Source of the DNA: Halorubrum yunnanense
Lineage (GTDB): Archaea; Halobacteriota; Halobacteria; Halobacteriales; Haloferacaceae
Direction of reading: 5' to 3'
NCBI RefSeq assembly: GCF_026586675.1
Contig: NZ_JAODIX010000023.1
Location: 8,640-62,072, forward strand
Length of the DNA: 53,433 nucleotides
The position numbers were made by a program, and so were the translations under genes. The notes under the pieces are model-generated. The model ran no database searches. It was not told the DNA's origin and saw only the letters and a list, made by a program, of their open reading frames with translations. Positions 41,340 to 50,066 of the stretch are shown here, one piece after another. Positions within the stretch are counted from its first letter, which is position 1, and every line of letters starts with the position of its first letter.

Positions 41340-42119
41340 TCAGCCCAGGACGCGGTCGATGTCGCCGAGGTCGTCGAGCACGTAGTCGGGCGTGACGTCG
41401 GCGGCGGCGAGCCGGTCCTCGTCGGTGACGCCGGTCCTGACGAGGGCGGTGGTCATCCCCGCGCGCTCGCCGAGCGCGACGTCCGTGTTCAGGCGGTCGC
41501 CGACGACGAGACACTCCTCGGGCGGGTAGGGGAGGCGCTCGCGCACCATCTCGATCGCGGTGTCAGACGGCTTGCCGAGGACGACGTCCGGCTCGCGCTC
41601 GGCGACGCCGGCGACGGCGTTGATCACCGCGCCGGAGCCGGGGACGTCGCGTTCGGGGGCCGGGATGACGACGTCGGGGTCGGTCCCGATGAACGGCACG
41701 TCGCGCTCCAGCGTCCACATGGCGGTACAGAGGTCGTCGTAGTCGAAGCCGCGGTCGATTGAGGCGACGAGCGCGTCGGCGGCGTCGACGTCGTCGGTCG
41801 TCGAGAGGCCCGCGTCGGCGAACTGGTCGAGCAGCCCCGACTCGCCGATACAGAGCAGCTCGTCGTCCGCGTGGTGCTCCCGGAGGTACCGGGTCGTCAC
41901 CGTGCCGGCCGTGAAGACGCTGTCGACGTCGACGTCGTACCCGGCCGCCCCGAGTCGGTCGATGTACGCCGCCGGCCCCTTCGTCGGGTTGTTCGAGACG
42001 AACAGCGTCTCGATTCCGGCCTCGCCGAGCCGCCGATAGCCGGCCGGCGCGCCCGGGATCGGATCGTTGCCTCGCACGACCGTGCCGTCCACGTCGAGGA
42101 CGGCGCCGCTGAAGCCCAT
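41340..42119 (-). CDS. HAD-IIA family hydrolase (NagD-like phosphatase)
   Basis: A 259-aa haloacid-dehalogenase phosphatase. Motif I is AVLDVDGTVVRGND at residues 6-19 (nucleophile Asp), motif II FVSNNPTKG near 40, the C2-type cap lies between, motif III lysine is in VVLGKPSDTAIEM near 183 and motif IV is ECLVVGDRLNTDVALGERAGM near 202-222. Related enzymes act on small phosphates such as p-nitrophenyl phosphate, glycerol phosphate, 2-phosphoglycolate or nucleotides; the physiological substrate is not clear from sequence. ATG 42119 is a standard family start. Confidence 0.93.
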   Translation of the reverse strand: MGFSGAVLDVDGTVVRGNDPIPGAPAGYRRLGEAGIETLFVSNNPTKGPAAYIDRLGAAGYDVDVDSVFTAGTVTTRYLREHHADDELLCIGESGLLDQFADAGLSTTDDVDAADALVASIDRGFDYDDLCTAMWTLERDVPFIGTDPDVVIPAPERDVPGSGAVINAVAGVAEREPDVVLGKPSDTAIEMVRERLPYPPEECLVVGDRLNTDVALGERAGMTTALVRTGVTDEDRLAAADVTPDYVLDDLGDIDRVLG

Positions 42120-42262
42120 GGTCCCGGTCGGGGCGCCACGGCCGTAGTGGTTGCGGGGCCGCCGCCGGGTCGTCGCAGAGACGCGAGTTCCAGATTCGGG
42201 ACGAGTTTCACCTTCGAGATAACGGAAGCGTAAAGCGGCGCGACTCCGTAACGACGGTTACT

Positions 42263-43036
42263 GTGACGACGACCCAGGTGACCCTCGTCCAGATCGACAA
42301 CTACGGGCCGTGGACGACGACGCCGGAGCCGCGCCGAGAGATGGACCTCCAGACGCTCCAGTCGCGGCTCTTCGCTGACATCGCCCAGTTCCTCGGCCAC
42401 CGCGACGCGTACGTCTTCTTCACGCGCTTCGACAACATGATCGCGGTGACGAACGGCGTGGACGGCGCGGCCCACGCGGCCCTCCAGGAGTCGATCGGGA
42501 ACCGGTACCCGGTGACCGTCAGCCTCGGCACCGCGGTCGCCGAGCGACCGGTCGACGCCTTGGAGGCCGCGAACCGGCAGCTCCAGGTGGAGGGGAGCGC
42601 GCAGGACGAGCACCGGACCGAGGTGCTCGCCGGCGAGTACCTCGCGGAGACGACCCCCTCGGATCTCCAGGTCGCGCACTTCGACGTCGTCAACGCGACC
42701 GGGAAGTACACCGATCAGCTCAACGAGTTCGACACGTTCATCAACATCGAGCGGGCGTACGGCTCCCTGATGCGCCACCTCCGGGAGCGGCACGGCGCGC
42801 TCTCCTTCTTCGTCGGCGGGGACAACATCGTCTCCGTCTGCTCGGACCTTCCCGAGGGCGCGTTCGCCGACGCCGTCTCGCACGTCGGGGAGGACGTCGA
42901 CGTGGAGCTGCAGGTCGGCGTCGGCCGCGGCGCCTCCGCCCACGAAGCGGGTTTCGCCGCCAAGCACGCCTTGGAGGACTGCCGCCACGACGGGACGAGC
43001 GTCGAGCTGTTCGGGGCTCCCGCCGCCGGCGACTGA
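42263..43036 (+). CDS. arfA: GTP cyclohydrolase III (archaeal type IIa)
   Basis: This archaeal enzyme converts GTP to the formylamino pyrimidine FAPy, the first step toward riboflavin and F420 in archaea. The 257-aa protein matches the family throughout: TQVTLVQIDNYGPWTTTPEP at 4-23, FADIAQFLGHRDAYVFFTRFDN near 38-59, ALQESIGNRYPVTVSLG near 77, SFFVGGDNIVSVC near 179 and LQVGVGRGASAHEAG near 212. The two halves are related nucleotidyl-cyclase-like folds. The GTG start fits the family N-terminus. It diverges from the HAD gene with 143 bp between. Confidence 0.94.
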   Translation: MTTTQVTLVQIDNYGPWTTTPEPRREMDLQTLQSRLFADIAQFLGHRDAYVFFTRFDNMIAVTNGVDGAAHAALQESIGNRYPVTVSLGTAVAERPVDALEAANRQLQVEGSAQDEHRTEVLAGEYLAETTPSDLQVAHFDVVNATGKYTDQLNEFDTFINIERAYGSLMRHLRERHGALSFFVGGDNIVSVCSDLPEGAFADAVSHVGEDVDVELQVGVGRGASAHEAGFAAKHALEDCRHDGTSVELFGAPAAGD

Positions 43037-43147
43037 GCCGAGGTCCGGACCGCGTCGGACGGATGAGGACCGGTGACGCTCCTCGTTATCTCATCTGATA
43101 ATTAAGTCTCCGGATTTATGTAGGACGACCGGGAATTTCCCGTCAAC

Positions 43148-43384
43148 ATGTCCGATAATATAGTGTTCGTCTGCACGGCGGACGGCTGCGACGAGGGACC
43201 GTGGGAGGGCTCGCACGACGCGATGGCCCACTGCGCCGAACACCCCGACCACGGGTACACCGGCCGACCGCGAAGCGAGGTCGACGCCGACACGGTCATC
43301 CCGGCGACGGCGACCCGGAAGCGAGACAACCGGAACCTCCAGCACAAGGGGCACCCGAAGGGCGCGCTCGCGCAGGACGACTGA
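43148..43384 (+). CDS. 78-aa zinc-binding small protein
   Basis: Begins MSDNIVFVCTADGCDEGPWE and continues DAMAHCAEHPDHGY. The Cys and His residues (C-x4-C, then H-x3-H-C and nearby His) could form a C2H2-like zinc site; the C-terminal half is polar and basic (TRKRDNRNLQHKGHPKG), unusual for an acidic proteome and suggestive of nucleic-acid or protein binding. It follows an AT-rich stretch (TAATTAAGTCTCCGG), 20-60 bp upstream. Not recognised as a named family. Confidence 0.65.
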   Translation: MSDNIVFVCTADGCDEGPWEGSHDAMAHCAEHPDHGYTGRPRSEVDADTVIPATATRKRDNRNLQHKGHPKGALAQDD

Positions 43385-43449
43385 GAGAGCCGAGAGCGAC
43401 GCGTCGGTGACGGCGGCGTCGCCTCGGGCGGCGAACCGCTTCTCCCCGC

Positions 43450-43656
43450 CTACGCCTCGTCGAAGAGCCCGAGGTCCTCGGCGACGAGGTCGGCGAGTTG
43501 GTCTTTCAGCGCGGGGTCGACCTCCGCAATCTCCTCCCCGTCGTGTTTCCCGTCGTTGTGTTTGGCGAGCGCGTCCGCCACGTCGGACAGGGGGACGCTG
43601 GTCTCCGTGTCGCACTCGGTACACACGATCGGGACGGACGGTTCGTCGGTGGACAT
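43450..43656 (-). CDS. 68-aa CxxC zinc-finger protein
   Basis: MSTDEPSVPIVCTECDTETS then VPLSDVADALAKHNDGKHDGE. One C-x2-C (near 12 and 15) together with the two His residues in KHNDGKH near 32-37 makes a compact C2H2 zinc site, followed by an acidic amphipathic helix. ATG 43656 is chosen; upstream residues are proline- and arginine-rich. It converges on the previous small zinc protein, with 65 bp between stops. Confidence 0.72.
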   Translation of the reverse strand: MSTDEPSVPIVCTECDTETSVPLSDVADALAKHNDGKHDGEEIAEVDPALKDQLADLVAEDLGLFDEA

Positions 43657-43793
43657 ACGTCGGGTAGTCGCGGGTGGGGGGTATATGCCTTCGGGGCGCG
43701 GGCGGGGGCTTCCCCCGAACACGTTACCCCGCTTCGGGTCCGGCCCCGACCCGAACCGCCAGCGTCACCCGTCCCCGGGGGGTAGCGAACGCC

Positions 43794-44609
43794 ATGCGCG
43801 TCCTCGTGACCGGAGCGGCCGGCGGGATCGGCGGCGGCGTCGTGCGAACGCTCGCGGCCGCCGGCCACGACGTGATCGGGCTCGACCGCGACGCCGACGG
43901 GCTGGCCGATCTCCCCGAGACCGCGGAGACGCACGCCCTCGATCTGCGCGACGGCGACGCGGTCGAGACTCTCCTCGCCGACTGCGAGTTGGACCGAGTC
44001 GTCTCCTGCGTGGGCGGGTACGATATCGCGGCGGTCGAGGACACCACCGTCGACTCGTTCCGGCGGCAGCTCGACACGAACCTGACCGCGGTCCACACCG
44101 TCGTCAGGGCCGCCCTCCCGTCGATCCGCGAGCGCGGCGGCCGGATCGTCGTGGTCGGGTCGATGCTCGGGTCGACTGCGCTCCCGTACCACGGCGCCTA
44201 CAGCGCCGCGAAGGCCGGGCTGCGCGGGTACGTCGACGCCCTCCGCCGCGAGGTCGAGCCCCGCGGGGCGACGGTCGCGTTCGTCGAGCCCGGCCCGGTC
44301 CCGACCGGGTTCAACGAGCGCGCGGCCGCCGAGATCGCGGAGCGGAACGCGGACGCGGACCCCGACGGCCCCTACGCCGACGCCTACCGGGCGTTCGAGG
44401 GGTACGCGCCCGCCGCGACCGACCTGGAGACCGTCGTCGAGCGCGTCGTCGTCGCGGCCACGACGGAGCGGCCGCGGGCCGTCTACCGGGTGAGCCGCCG
44501 CGCGCGCTGGCTCCCGCGGGCCGCCGCGGTGCTCCCCGACCGGCTGTACGACCGCCTGATTCGCGCCGGGCTACCGGGCGGGATACTCGGGCGGCTGATC
44601 GATCGGTAG
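43794..44609 (+). CDS. SDR family NAD(P)-dependent oxidoreductase
   Basis: A 271-aa classical short-chain dehydrogenase/reductase. The nucleotide loop VTGAAGGIGGGV is at residues 5-16, the acidic residue after strand 2 in VIGLDRD suggests NAD(H) preference, VVSCVGGY replaces the usual NAG region near 66, catalytic Ser lies in VVVGSMLGSTA near 121, and YHGAYSAAKAGLRGYVDALR near 132-151 has the Y-x3-K pair. PGPVPTGF near 168 is the typical later motif. Substrate unknown. ATG 43794 begins the Rossmann strand directly, so the longer in-frame extension is rejected. Confidence 0.92.
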   Translation: MRVLVTGAAGGIGGGVVRTLAAAGHDVIGLDRDADGLADLPETAETHALDLRDGDAVETLLADCELDRVVSCVGGYDIAAVEDTTVDSFRRQLDTNLTAVHTVVRAALPSIRERGGRIVVVGSMLGSTALPYHGAYSAAKAGLRGYVDALRREVEPRGATVAFVEPGPVPTGFNERAAAEIAERNADADPDGPYADAYRAFEGYAPAATDLETVVERVVVAATTERPRAVYRVSRRARWLPRAAAVLPDRLYDRLIRAGLPGGILGRLIDR

Positions 44610-44632
44610 CGGCGTCGCTGTCGGTGGCCCGT

Positions 44633-45829
44633 TCACGGGCGAGAGCCGCTCCGAGACGCGTCGTCCGACTCGCTCGAGAGCGTCCGGATTGTCTCGTGGA
44701 GGCCGAGGACGAGCGCCGGCACGACGATCATAAAGAGGTGCTCCTCGATCGGGATCCCGAACAGGTCGTACCCGGTGCGCAGCGTGATCTCGAAGACGCC
44801 GACCTCCAGCGTGTACCAGTCCCAGAGGTACGCGATCGGGTACAGGGCGGCGACCGTCCGAGCCGCCTCCCGGAGCGCGCCGGCGTACCGGAGCAGGCCG
44901 AACGCGAGCGCGCCGAAGACGACCTCGGTGGCGAGGTACGTGTACGGCCCGAGAACGGTGATGTCCGGGAGCGCGGTGCCCGACAGCGGTCGGAACCAGA
45001 CGGCCACGAGCAGGAGGGCGAGGAAGACGTAGGCGCCGCGAATCAGCAGCATCGTCGCGATCGTCGGACGGGCGCGGCCGGCCACCAGCGCTACCGAGCC
45101 GAACGCGAGCGCCGCGGCCGGCGCCGACGGGGGAAAGAGCCCGCCGACCGTCCCCCAGAGGACGCCGACGAGCCCGGTCGACAGCAGGGAGAACGCCAGC
45201 GTCCGGGCCCGCGCCCGGCCGAGCAGCACCGAGACGGTCCGCTTGTCGATCGACTTGTCGTACGCGTAGTCCTGCTCGTCGTCGATGATCTTCACCCCGG
45301 CGAGCGTCGCAAGGAAGACGAGCGCGAAGCCGAGCACCGTCGCGGTCACCTCGCCCGCCTGGACGTAGAACCCGCCGAGCAGCGCGAGCGCGATCCCGGT
45401 CGGGTACCCCAGCGTCGTGGTGATCGGGTTCGTGTCGAGCTGCGGCGCGTGGAGGTACCCGACGAACCAGGTCGGCAGGGTGACGAGCGCGGCGCCCGGG
45501 CCGACGAGGGCACCGAGCGCGAGCGTGCAGGCGGCGAAGCCGACGCCCGCGGCGAGGAGCGAGAGGCGACAGCCCCGGACCGTCATCGGGTGGTCGTCGT
45601 CCTCGCCGCGCCGGTGGAAGTCGACGTAGCCGTCCTTCACGTGAGCCGTGTACACCGCGAGGAAGATCGCGGTCATGTGGATCGCGCCGACCGAGAGCGC
45701 GAACTCGCCGGCGACGGCCGCGCCGAACCACGAGGCCGCGAGCGGCGGCAGCATGAACACCGGATGGACCTGCGAGAGCAACGCCCGCAGGTCCGCCCGT
45801 CGTCCGCGTTCGTGCCGGGCGATCGCCAT
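44633..45829 (-). CDS. UbiA-family prenyltransferase fused to a lycopene cyclase-type domain
   Basis: A 398-aa polytopic protein. Residues about 15-280 are a UbiA-superfamily transferase with the first Asp motif in VKDGYVDFHRRGEDDDHP near 64-81 and the second in KIIDDEQDYAYDKSIDKRT near 175-193. Residues about 290-385 form a second unit with YPIAYLWDWYTLEVGVFEIT and FGIPIEEHLFMIVVPALVL; the P-x-E-E-x-x-F motif is that of CrtYc/CrtYd lycopene cyclase domains. The fusion points to carotenoid or other isoprenoid chemistry at the membrane, perhaps related to bacterioruberin synthesis. Activity is inferred, and no other carotenoid gene is adjacent. It diverges from pitA. Confidence 0.85.
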   Translation of the reverse strand: MAIARHERGRRADLRALLSQVHPVFMLPPLAASWFGAAVAGEFALSVGAIHMTAIFLAVYTAHVKDGYVDFHRRGEDDDHPMTVRGCRLSLLAAGVGFAACTLALGALVGPGAALVTLPTWFVGYLHAPQLDTNPITTTLGYPTGIALALLGGFYVQAGEVTATVLGFALVFLATLAGVKIIDDEQDYAYDKSIDKRTVSVLLGRARARTLAFSLLSTGLVGVLWGTVGGLFPPSAPAAALAFGSVALVAGRARPTIATMLLIRGAYVFLALLLVAVWFRPLSGTALPDITVLGPYTYLATEVVFGALAFGLLRYAGALREAARTVAALYPIAYLWDWYTLEVGVFEITLRTGYDLFGIPIEEHLFMIVVPALVLGLHETIRTLSSESDDASRSGSRP

Positions 45830-45971
45830 GGCTGACTAAGGCGCTGGTCGCGATTAATACTGTTGGAGTTTTCACGGGAATGACTACCCAGATCGTCGAA
45901 ACGACGTCCGTCCCGGAGACGCAGCGGCGACGACCCGCAAACGCCTAACCCCCGGCGACCCAAGCCGACGT

Positions 45972-47561
45972 ATGGTCGAGGCACCACAGACCGAGGAGGG
46001 GTGGTTCGCGCTGCACGACTTCCGGTCGATCGACTGGGACGCGTGGCGCGACGCCCCCGAACGGGAGCGGGAACGGGCGATCGAGGAGGGCAAGCGCTTT
46101 CTGAGACACCGCGAACAGGTCGCCGACGCCGACGAGGGCGACTCCGGGCTGTTCTCCGTGCTCGGGCACAAGGCCGACCTCCTGTTCGTCCACTTCCGGC
46201 CGTCGCTCGACGACCTCTCGTCGATCGAGCGCCGGTTCGAGGACACCGCGCTCGCGGGGTTCACGGAGCGGACGACCTCGTACGTCTCCGTGACCGAGGT
46301 CTCCGGCTACGTCTCCGACGCGTACTTCGAGGAGGGCCCGGAGGAGGTCGACGCCGGCCTCCGTCGCTACATCGAGGGGAAGCTGACGCCGGAGATCCCG
46401 GACGACGAGTACGTCTGCTTCTACCCGATGAGCAAACGCCGCGGGGAGGAGTACAACTGGTACGACCTCGACTTCGAAGACCGCGCGGACCTCATGGCCG
46501 GCCACGGCGAGGTCGGCAAGGAGTACGCGGGCAAGATTAAGCAGGTGATCGCCTCCTCAGTCGGCTTCGAGGGCCACGAGTGGGGCGTCACGCTGTTCGG
46601 CTCGGACCCCACCGACATCAAGGACATCGTCTACGAGATGCGGTTCGACCCCGCCTCCTCGCGCTACGGTGAGTTCGGGGAGTTCTACATCGGGCGGCGG
46701 TTCCCGCCCGCGGACCTGGGCGCGTACCTCGCGGGCGAGACGGTGCCCGCGGACGAGGGGAGCGCCGAGGACGCCCACGCGGGCCGCGCCCACGGGGAGG
46801 GCGGCCACCACGGCGACGGCGACGACGGTCACGGCTACGGCGGGGGCCACGACCGCGCCGGCGCCGGCGGGGGCTCGGCACACGGGGACCACCCGCACGG
46901 CGACGAGGACGCGGGCAGCGAGGGCGACCACCCGCACGGCGACGAGGCGGCGGACGACGGGGGGGACGGCGTCGCCGACGAGGACATCCGCGGCGAGCTC
47001 GCGGACCTCGACATCTACGCCGGGAAGCCCCACGGCGAGGACGTGTACGCCACCGTGCTGTACAGCGAGGCCGACGTCGACGAGCTGTTCGACGAGGTCG
47101 AGGGGCTCCGCGGCAACTTCGACCACTACGGCACCCACGTGAAGACGGCGGTGTACGAGGGCCGGCACACCGACCGCGCCGCGGTCGTCTCCATCTGGGA
47201 CACCGCGTCCGCGGCCGAGACCGCGGCCGGCTTCCTCTCGGAGCTCCCGGACGTCGTCGCCCGCGCCGGCGAGGAGTCCGGCTTCGGCACGATGGGGATG
47301 TTCTACACCGTCAAGCCCGACTACCGCGAGGAGTTCGGCGACACGTTCGACGACATCGGCGAGATCCTCGCGGAGATGGACGGCCACGTCGAGACCGACC
47401 TGATGGCCAACGTCGAAGACGAGAACGACATGTTCATCGCCAGCCAGTGGGAGGCGAAGGAGGACGCGATGACGTTCTTCGGCTCCGACGAGTTCCGCGA
47501 GACGGTCGAGTGGGGTCGCGAGGTGCTGGCCGACCGGCCGCGGCACGTCTTCCTGGCGTAA
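45972..47561 (+). CDS. pitA: PitA: chlorite dismutase/HemQ-like domain fused to an ABM domain by a His-rich linker
   Basis: A 529-aa haloarchaeal fusion protein. Residues 1 to about 255 are a chlorite-dismutase-like heme-binding domain (EEGWFALHDFRSIDWDAW, SKRRGEEYNWYDLDFEDRA, HGEVGKEYAGKIKQ, FEGHEWGVTLFGSD), the fold also used by coproheme decarboxylase. Residues about 265-335 are a Gly/Asp/His-rich linker with two GDHPHGDE units. Residues about 345-529 are an antibiotic-biosynthesis-monooxygenase-like region, which looks like two related halves (FDHYGTHVKTAVYEG; MANVEDENDMFIASQWEAKED). PitA is abundant and conserved in haloarchaea; a heme-related role is likely but not settled. Confidence 0.92.
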   Translation: MVEAPQTEEGWFALHDFRSIDWDAWRDAPERERERAIEEGKRFLRHREQVADADEGDSGLFSVLGHKADLLFVHFRPSLDDLSSIERRFEDTALAGFTERTTSYVSVTEVSGYVSDAYFEEGPEEVDAGLRRYIEGKLTPEIPDDEYVCFYPMSKRRGEEYNWYDLDFEDRADLMAGHGEVGKEYAGKIKQVIASSVGFEGHEWGVTLFGSDPTDIKDIVYEMRFDPASSRYGEFGEFYIGRRFPPADLGAYLAGETVPADEGSAEDAHAGRAHGEGGHHGDGDDGHGYGGGHDRAGAGGGSAHGDHPHGDEDAGSEGDHPHGDEAADDGGDGVADEDIRGELADLDIYAGKPHGEDVYATVLYSEADVDELFDEVEGLRGNFDHYGTHVKTAVYEGRHTDRAAVVSIWDTASAAETAAGFLSELPDVVARAGEESGFGTMGMFYTVKPDYREEFGDTFDDIGEILAEMDGHVETDLMANVEDENDMFIASQWEAKEDAMTFFGSDEFRETVEWGREVLADRPRHVFLA

Positions 47562-47610
47562 GGCGACGCGAGCGCGGCGGTGTTCGGAGTTCGGGTTCGA
47601 GGAGTAGAGT

Positions 47611-47646
47611 CCGCGGGATTCAGGCCCGCGGGATTCGGATCCGCGG
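47611..47646 (+). repeat. 15-bp tandem repeat, about 2.4 copies
   Basis: CCGCGGGATTC recurs at 47611 and 47626 and a partial CCGCGG at 47641, period 15, in the gap between pitA and the HalOD1 gene. Each unit contains the CCGCGG palindrome. A CCTTATAACC promoter-like box follows at about 47657. Confidence 0.65.
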
Positions 47647-47784
47647 AAATCACTGTCCTTATAACCGACTAACTCCGTCGGGACCCGCTGCGGTCGAGGG
47701 GCGCCGACCCCGCGGTCGGTGCGGGTAACGACGACGTCAGCTACTGGTAACAACGGACTTCCGGCTGATGGCCGACCCCCACGT

Positions 47785-48054
47785 ATGGACGACGCGAGGG
47801 AGTTCTACTACGAGCCGGACGAGACCGAGGAGCTGAGTACGGAGGTCGTCACGGCGGTCGCGAAGGCTCACGACGAGGACGTGCTCGATCAGCTGTGGCG
47901 CATCAGCGAGGACATCAACACCGACGCGCTGGACGGCCTCTTCCAGGATAACAACCTCAAGATGACCCTCCGGTTCGAGGCGGACTCGACGACGGCGACG
48001 ATCATCGCCGACACGAGCGGAAGCCCAGTGATCAAGATCGAATCGCACCGGTAG
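47785..48054 (+). CDS. HalOD1 output-domain protein
   Basis: An 89-aa stand-alone HalOD1 domain, an output module found fused to response regulators or alone in haloarchaea. Diagnostic segments are ELSTEVVTAVAKAHDEDVLD near 18-37, ISEDINTDALDGLFQ near 41-55 and LRFEADSTTATI near 63-74. ATG 47785 is preferred to an upstream GTG-type start at 47719 because the domain begins about 15 residues later and the extension is not conserved-looking. Role probably regulatory; DNA or protein target unknown. Confidence 0.82.
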   Translation: MDDAREFYYEPDETEELSTEVVTAVAKAHDEDVLDQLWRISEDINTDALDGLFQDNNLKMTLRFEADSTTATIIADTSGSPVIKIESHR

Positions 48055-48150
48055 GCCGGGAACGCCGCCGCGCCCGCGCCGATCGCTGATAAACCACAGC
48101 ACCGCCGCACCCGCGCTTCCCGCCGCCACGGCGTCGGAGTCGACCGCCTG

Positions 48151-48159
48151 TTTTTAACT
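48151..48159 (+). promoter_or_regulatory. TATA-like box of the UspA gene
   Basis: TTTTTAACT lies 24-32 bp before ATG 48183, consistent with an archaeal TATA box and a leaderless transcript. Confidence 0.5.
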
Positions 48160-48182
48160 GTCGGCTCGGCGAACGGGGGCGT

Positions 48183-48647
48183 ATGTTCGACACGATCGTG
48201 GTCGCGACCGACGGCTCCGACAGCGTGCGCCGAGCCGTCGACGTCGCGGTCGACGTCGCGGCCCGCTTCGACGCCGAGGTCCACGCTATCTACGTCGTCG
48301 ACAGCGGCGAGGTCGAGTCCACGCCAGACGAGGTCCGCGAGGACCTCCGCGACGCGCTCGATGACCACGGGGAGTCGGCGCTCGAACAGGTCACCGAGGC
48401 CGCGGGGGAGCGCGACTCCGAACTGGACGTGACCGTCGAGGTGCGCGAGGGGCGACCGGCCGGCGAGATATCCGGCTGCGCCGGGGACGTCGACGCCGAC
48501 CTCGTCGCGATGGGGACGCGCGGGCGACACGGGGAGAACCGGTTCCTCATCGGCTCCGTCGCGGAGCGCGTCGTGCGCACCTGCCCGGTCCCCGTGCTCA
48601 CCGTCCGCCAGCTCACCGACGAGGACCCGCGGCGGACGACGATATAG
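48183..48647 (+). CDS. Universal stress protein UspA family
   Basis: A 154-aa single-domain Usp. The strand-1 motif IVVATDGSDSVRRAVDVAV at residues 5-23, the AVHAIYVVD strand, and the ATP-binding loop MGTRGRHGENRFLIGSVAERV near 115-135 (G-x2-G-x9-G-S pattern) with PVPVLTV strand indicate an ATP-binding Usp. Such proteins are numerous in haloarchaea and respond to stress or bind partner transporters. It is followed by the DHH gene on the same strand after 75 bp. Confidence 0.95.
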   Translation: MFDTIVVATDGSDSVRRAVDVAVDVAARFDAEVHAIYVVDSGEVESTPDEVREDLRDALDDHGESALEQVTEAAGERDSELDVTVEVREGRPAGEISGCAGDVDADLVAMGTRGRHGENRFLIGSVAERVVRTCPVPVLTVRQLTDEDPRRTTI

Positions 48648-48722
48648 GCCCTGCGACGCGGCGTCGCGCGCTTCGGCCGTCGAGAACGGCGGAGTTTTCC
48701 CGCTCCCGCCCGGGGCGACTGT

Positions 48723-49982
48723 ATGGACGACGACCTCATCGACGAGGCGGGGATCCCCCGCTCGCGGTACACGCGGCTGCCCGGCAAGGGCTTCTTCTAC
48801 CCGGACTCGCTGGACGAGGAGCGCGCCGAGCGGAAGGCGAAAGAGGCGATTGAGGGGAGCGAGGCGGTTGTGATCGCCGACGGCGACGCCGACGGGCTCG
48901 CCTGCGCGGCGATGATCCGGGAAGCGTACGACGCCGCCCTCGACGTCGCCGACTTCGAGGCCGCCATCGCGGCGCGGCTCGGGGACGGGGCGGATGCGGA
49001 CGGGGAGGATGAGGATGAAGGGGGAAGCGACGGGGACGACGCCGACCCCACCGCCGACGCTCACACGCGGTCGCCGGTCGGGCTGGTCTCGGCGGGCCCG
49101 TACTCGCTCGACACCTCGCTCGAGCGCGTGCTCGCGTACGCCGACGACGACGTCGACCTGTTCGTCTGCGACCTCTGTCCCGACGACTACGACTGGATCG
49201 CGGAGCCGCTGGAGGCGCTCGCGGGGGAGACCGCCTCGATCCGCTGGTTCGACCACCACCAGTGGGACGACGAGACGGCGGCGGCCGTCCGCGACCTCGG
49301 CGTCGACCTCGTGATCGGCGAGTCGGACGAGGAATGCACCGCCGACGTGACGCTCCGCTCGCTCGACCACGCGTTCGACGACCGGTGGGCCGAGCTGGCA
49401 GTCGCGACCCGCGACCACGACCTCTGGATCAAGGCGGACCCGCGCTCGGACGACCTGGCCGACTACTCCTACTGGGCCGGCAGCGAGGAGTACGCGACGG
49501 TCGCGGGCGCGTACGGCGCCGATCTCCCTGAGACCGTCGAGAGGTTCGTCGCCGACCGCCGCGTCGAGAAGGAGGCCCGGATCGACGCCGCCGTCGACCG
49601 CGCGGTGACCCACGAGGTCGGCGAGTGGACGGTCGCGGTGACGTACGGCCGGTGCTCGCAGAACGAGGTCGCGGAGACGCTCCGCGGCGAGGGCGCCGAC
49701 GCCGCGGTGATCGTCAAGCCCGCGGGCTCCGCGTCCATCCGCGGCTCGGAGGAGTTTCAGCACGCCCACGAGGTCGCCGGCAAGGTGAACGGCGGCGGGC
49801 ACCCGCAGGCCGCCGGCTGCAAGCCGGAGATCTACGACGACATGCTCGACTACGCCAACCACTGGACGACCGAGGGACAGGCCTGCAAGCGGGTCATCCT
49901 CGCGGCGTTCGAGGCGGTCGCCGAGGAGGTCGCGGCGGCTGACGGGGAGTCGGACGGCTCGGATTCCGACGACGAGGAGTAA
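48723..49982 (+). CDS. DHH-family phosphoesterase (RecJ/GAN-like)
   Basis: A 419-aa DHH/DHHA1 protein of the archaeal RecJ-like/GAN group. Motif I is IADGDADGLACAA near residue 51, motif II VCDLCPDD near 146, motif III WFDHHQWDD near 177 and a later TRDHDLWIK near 222 supply metal ligands; the DHHA1 RNA/ssDNA-binding motif GGGHPQAAG lies near 357. Residues about 85-112 form a highly acidic insertion typical of halophiles. Related enzymes are single-strand nucleases or nanoRNases; some associate with the replicative CMG complex. The exact activity cannot be told here. Confidence 0.88.
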   Translation: MDDDLIDEAGIPRSRYTRLPGKGFFYPDSLDEERAERKAKEAIEGSEAVVIADGDADGLACAAMIREAYDAALDVADFEAAIAARLGDGADADGEDEDEGGSDGDDADPTADAHTRSPVGLVSAGPYSLDTSLERVLAYADDDVDLFVCDLCPDDYDWIAEPLEALAGETASIRWFDHHQWDDETAAAVRDLGVDLVIGESDEECTADVTLRSLDHAFDDRWAELAVATRDHDLWIKADPRSDDLADYSYWAGSEEYATVAGAYGADLPETVERFVADRRVEKEARIDAAVDRAVTHEVGEWTVAVTYGRCSQNEVAETLRGEGADAAVIVKPAGSASIRGSEEFQHAHEVAGKVNGGGHPQAAGCKPEIYDDMLDYANHWTTEGQACKRVILAAFEAVAEEVAAADGESDGSDSDDEE

Positions 49983-50066
49983 GCGGCCGTCCGCGGGCGA
50001 GAGGCGAGCGAGGGAGGGGCCGGCGAATCGCACACTTTCACGTCGCCCGGCGCCTCCGTCTCTCGC

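Noticed and set aside
43556-45835. 759-codon open frame on the plus strand across the SDR and UbiA loci
   Set aside because: It is out of frame with the SDR gene and antisense to the UbiA fusion. It is extremely arginine-rich and has no domain.
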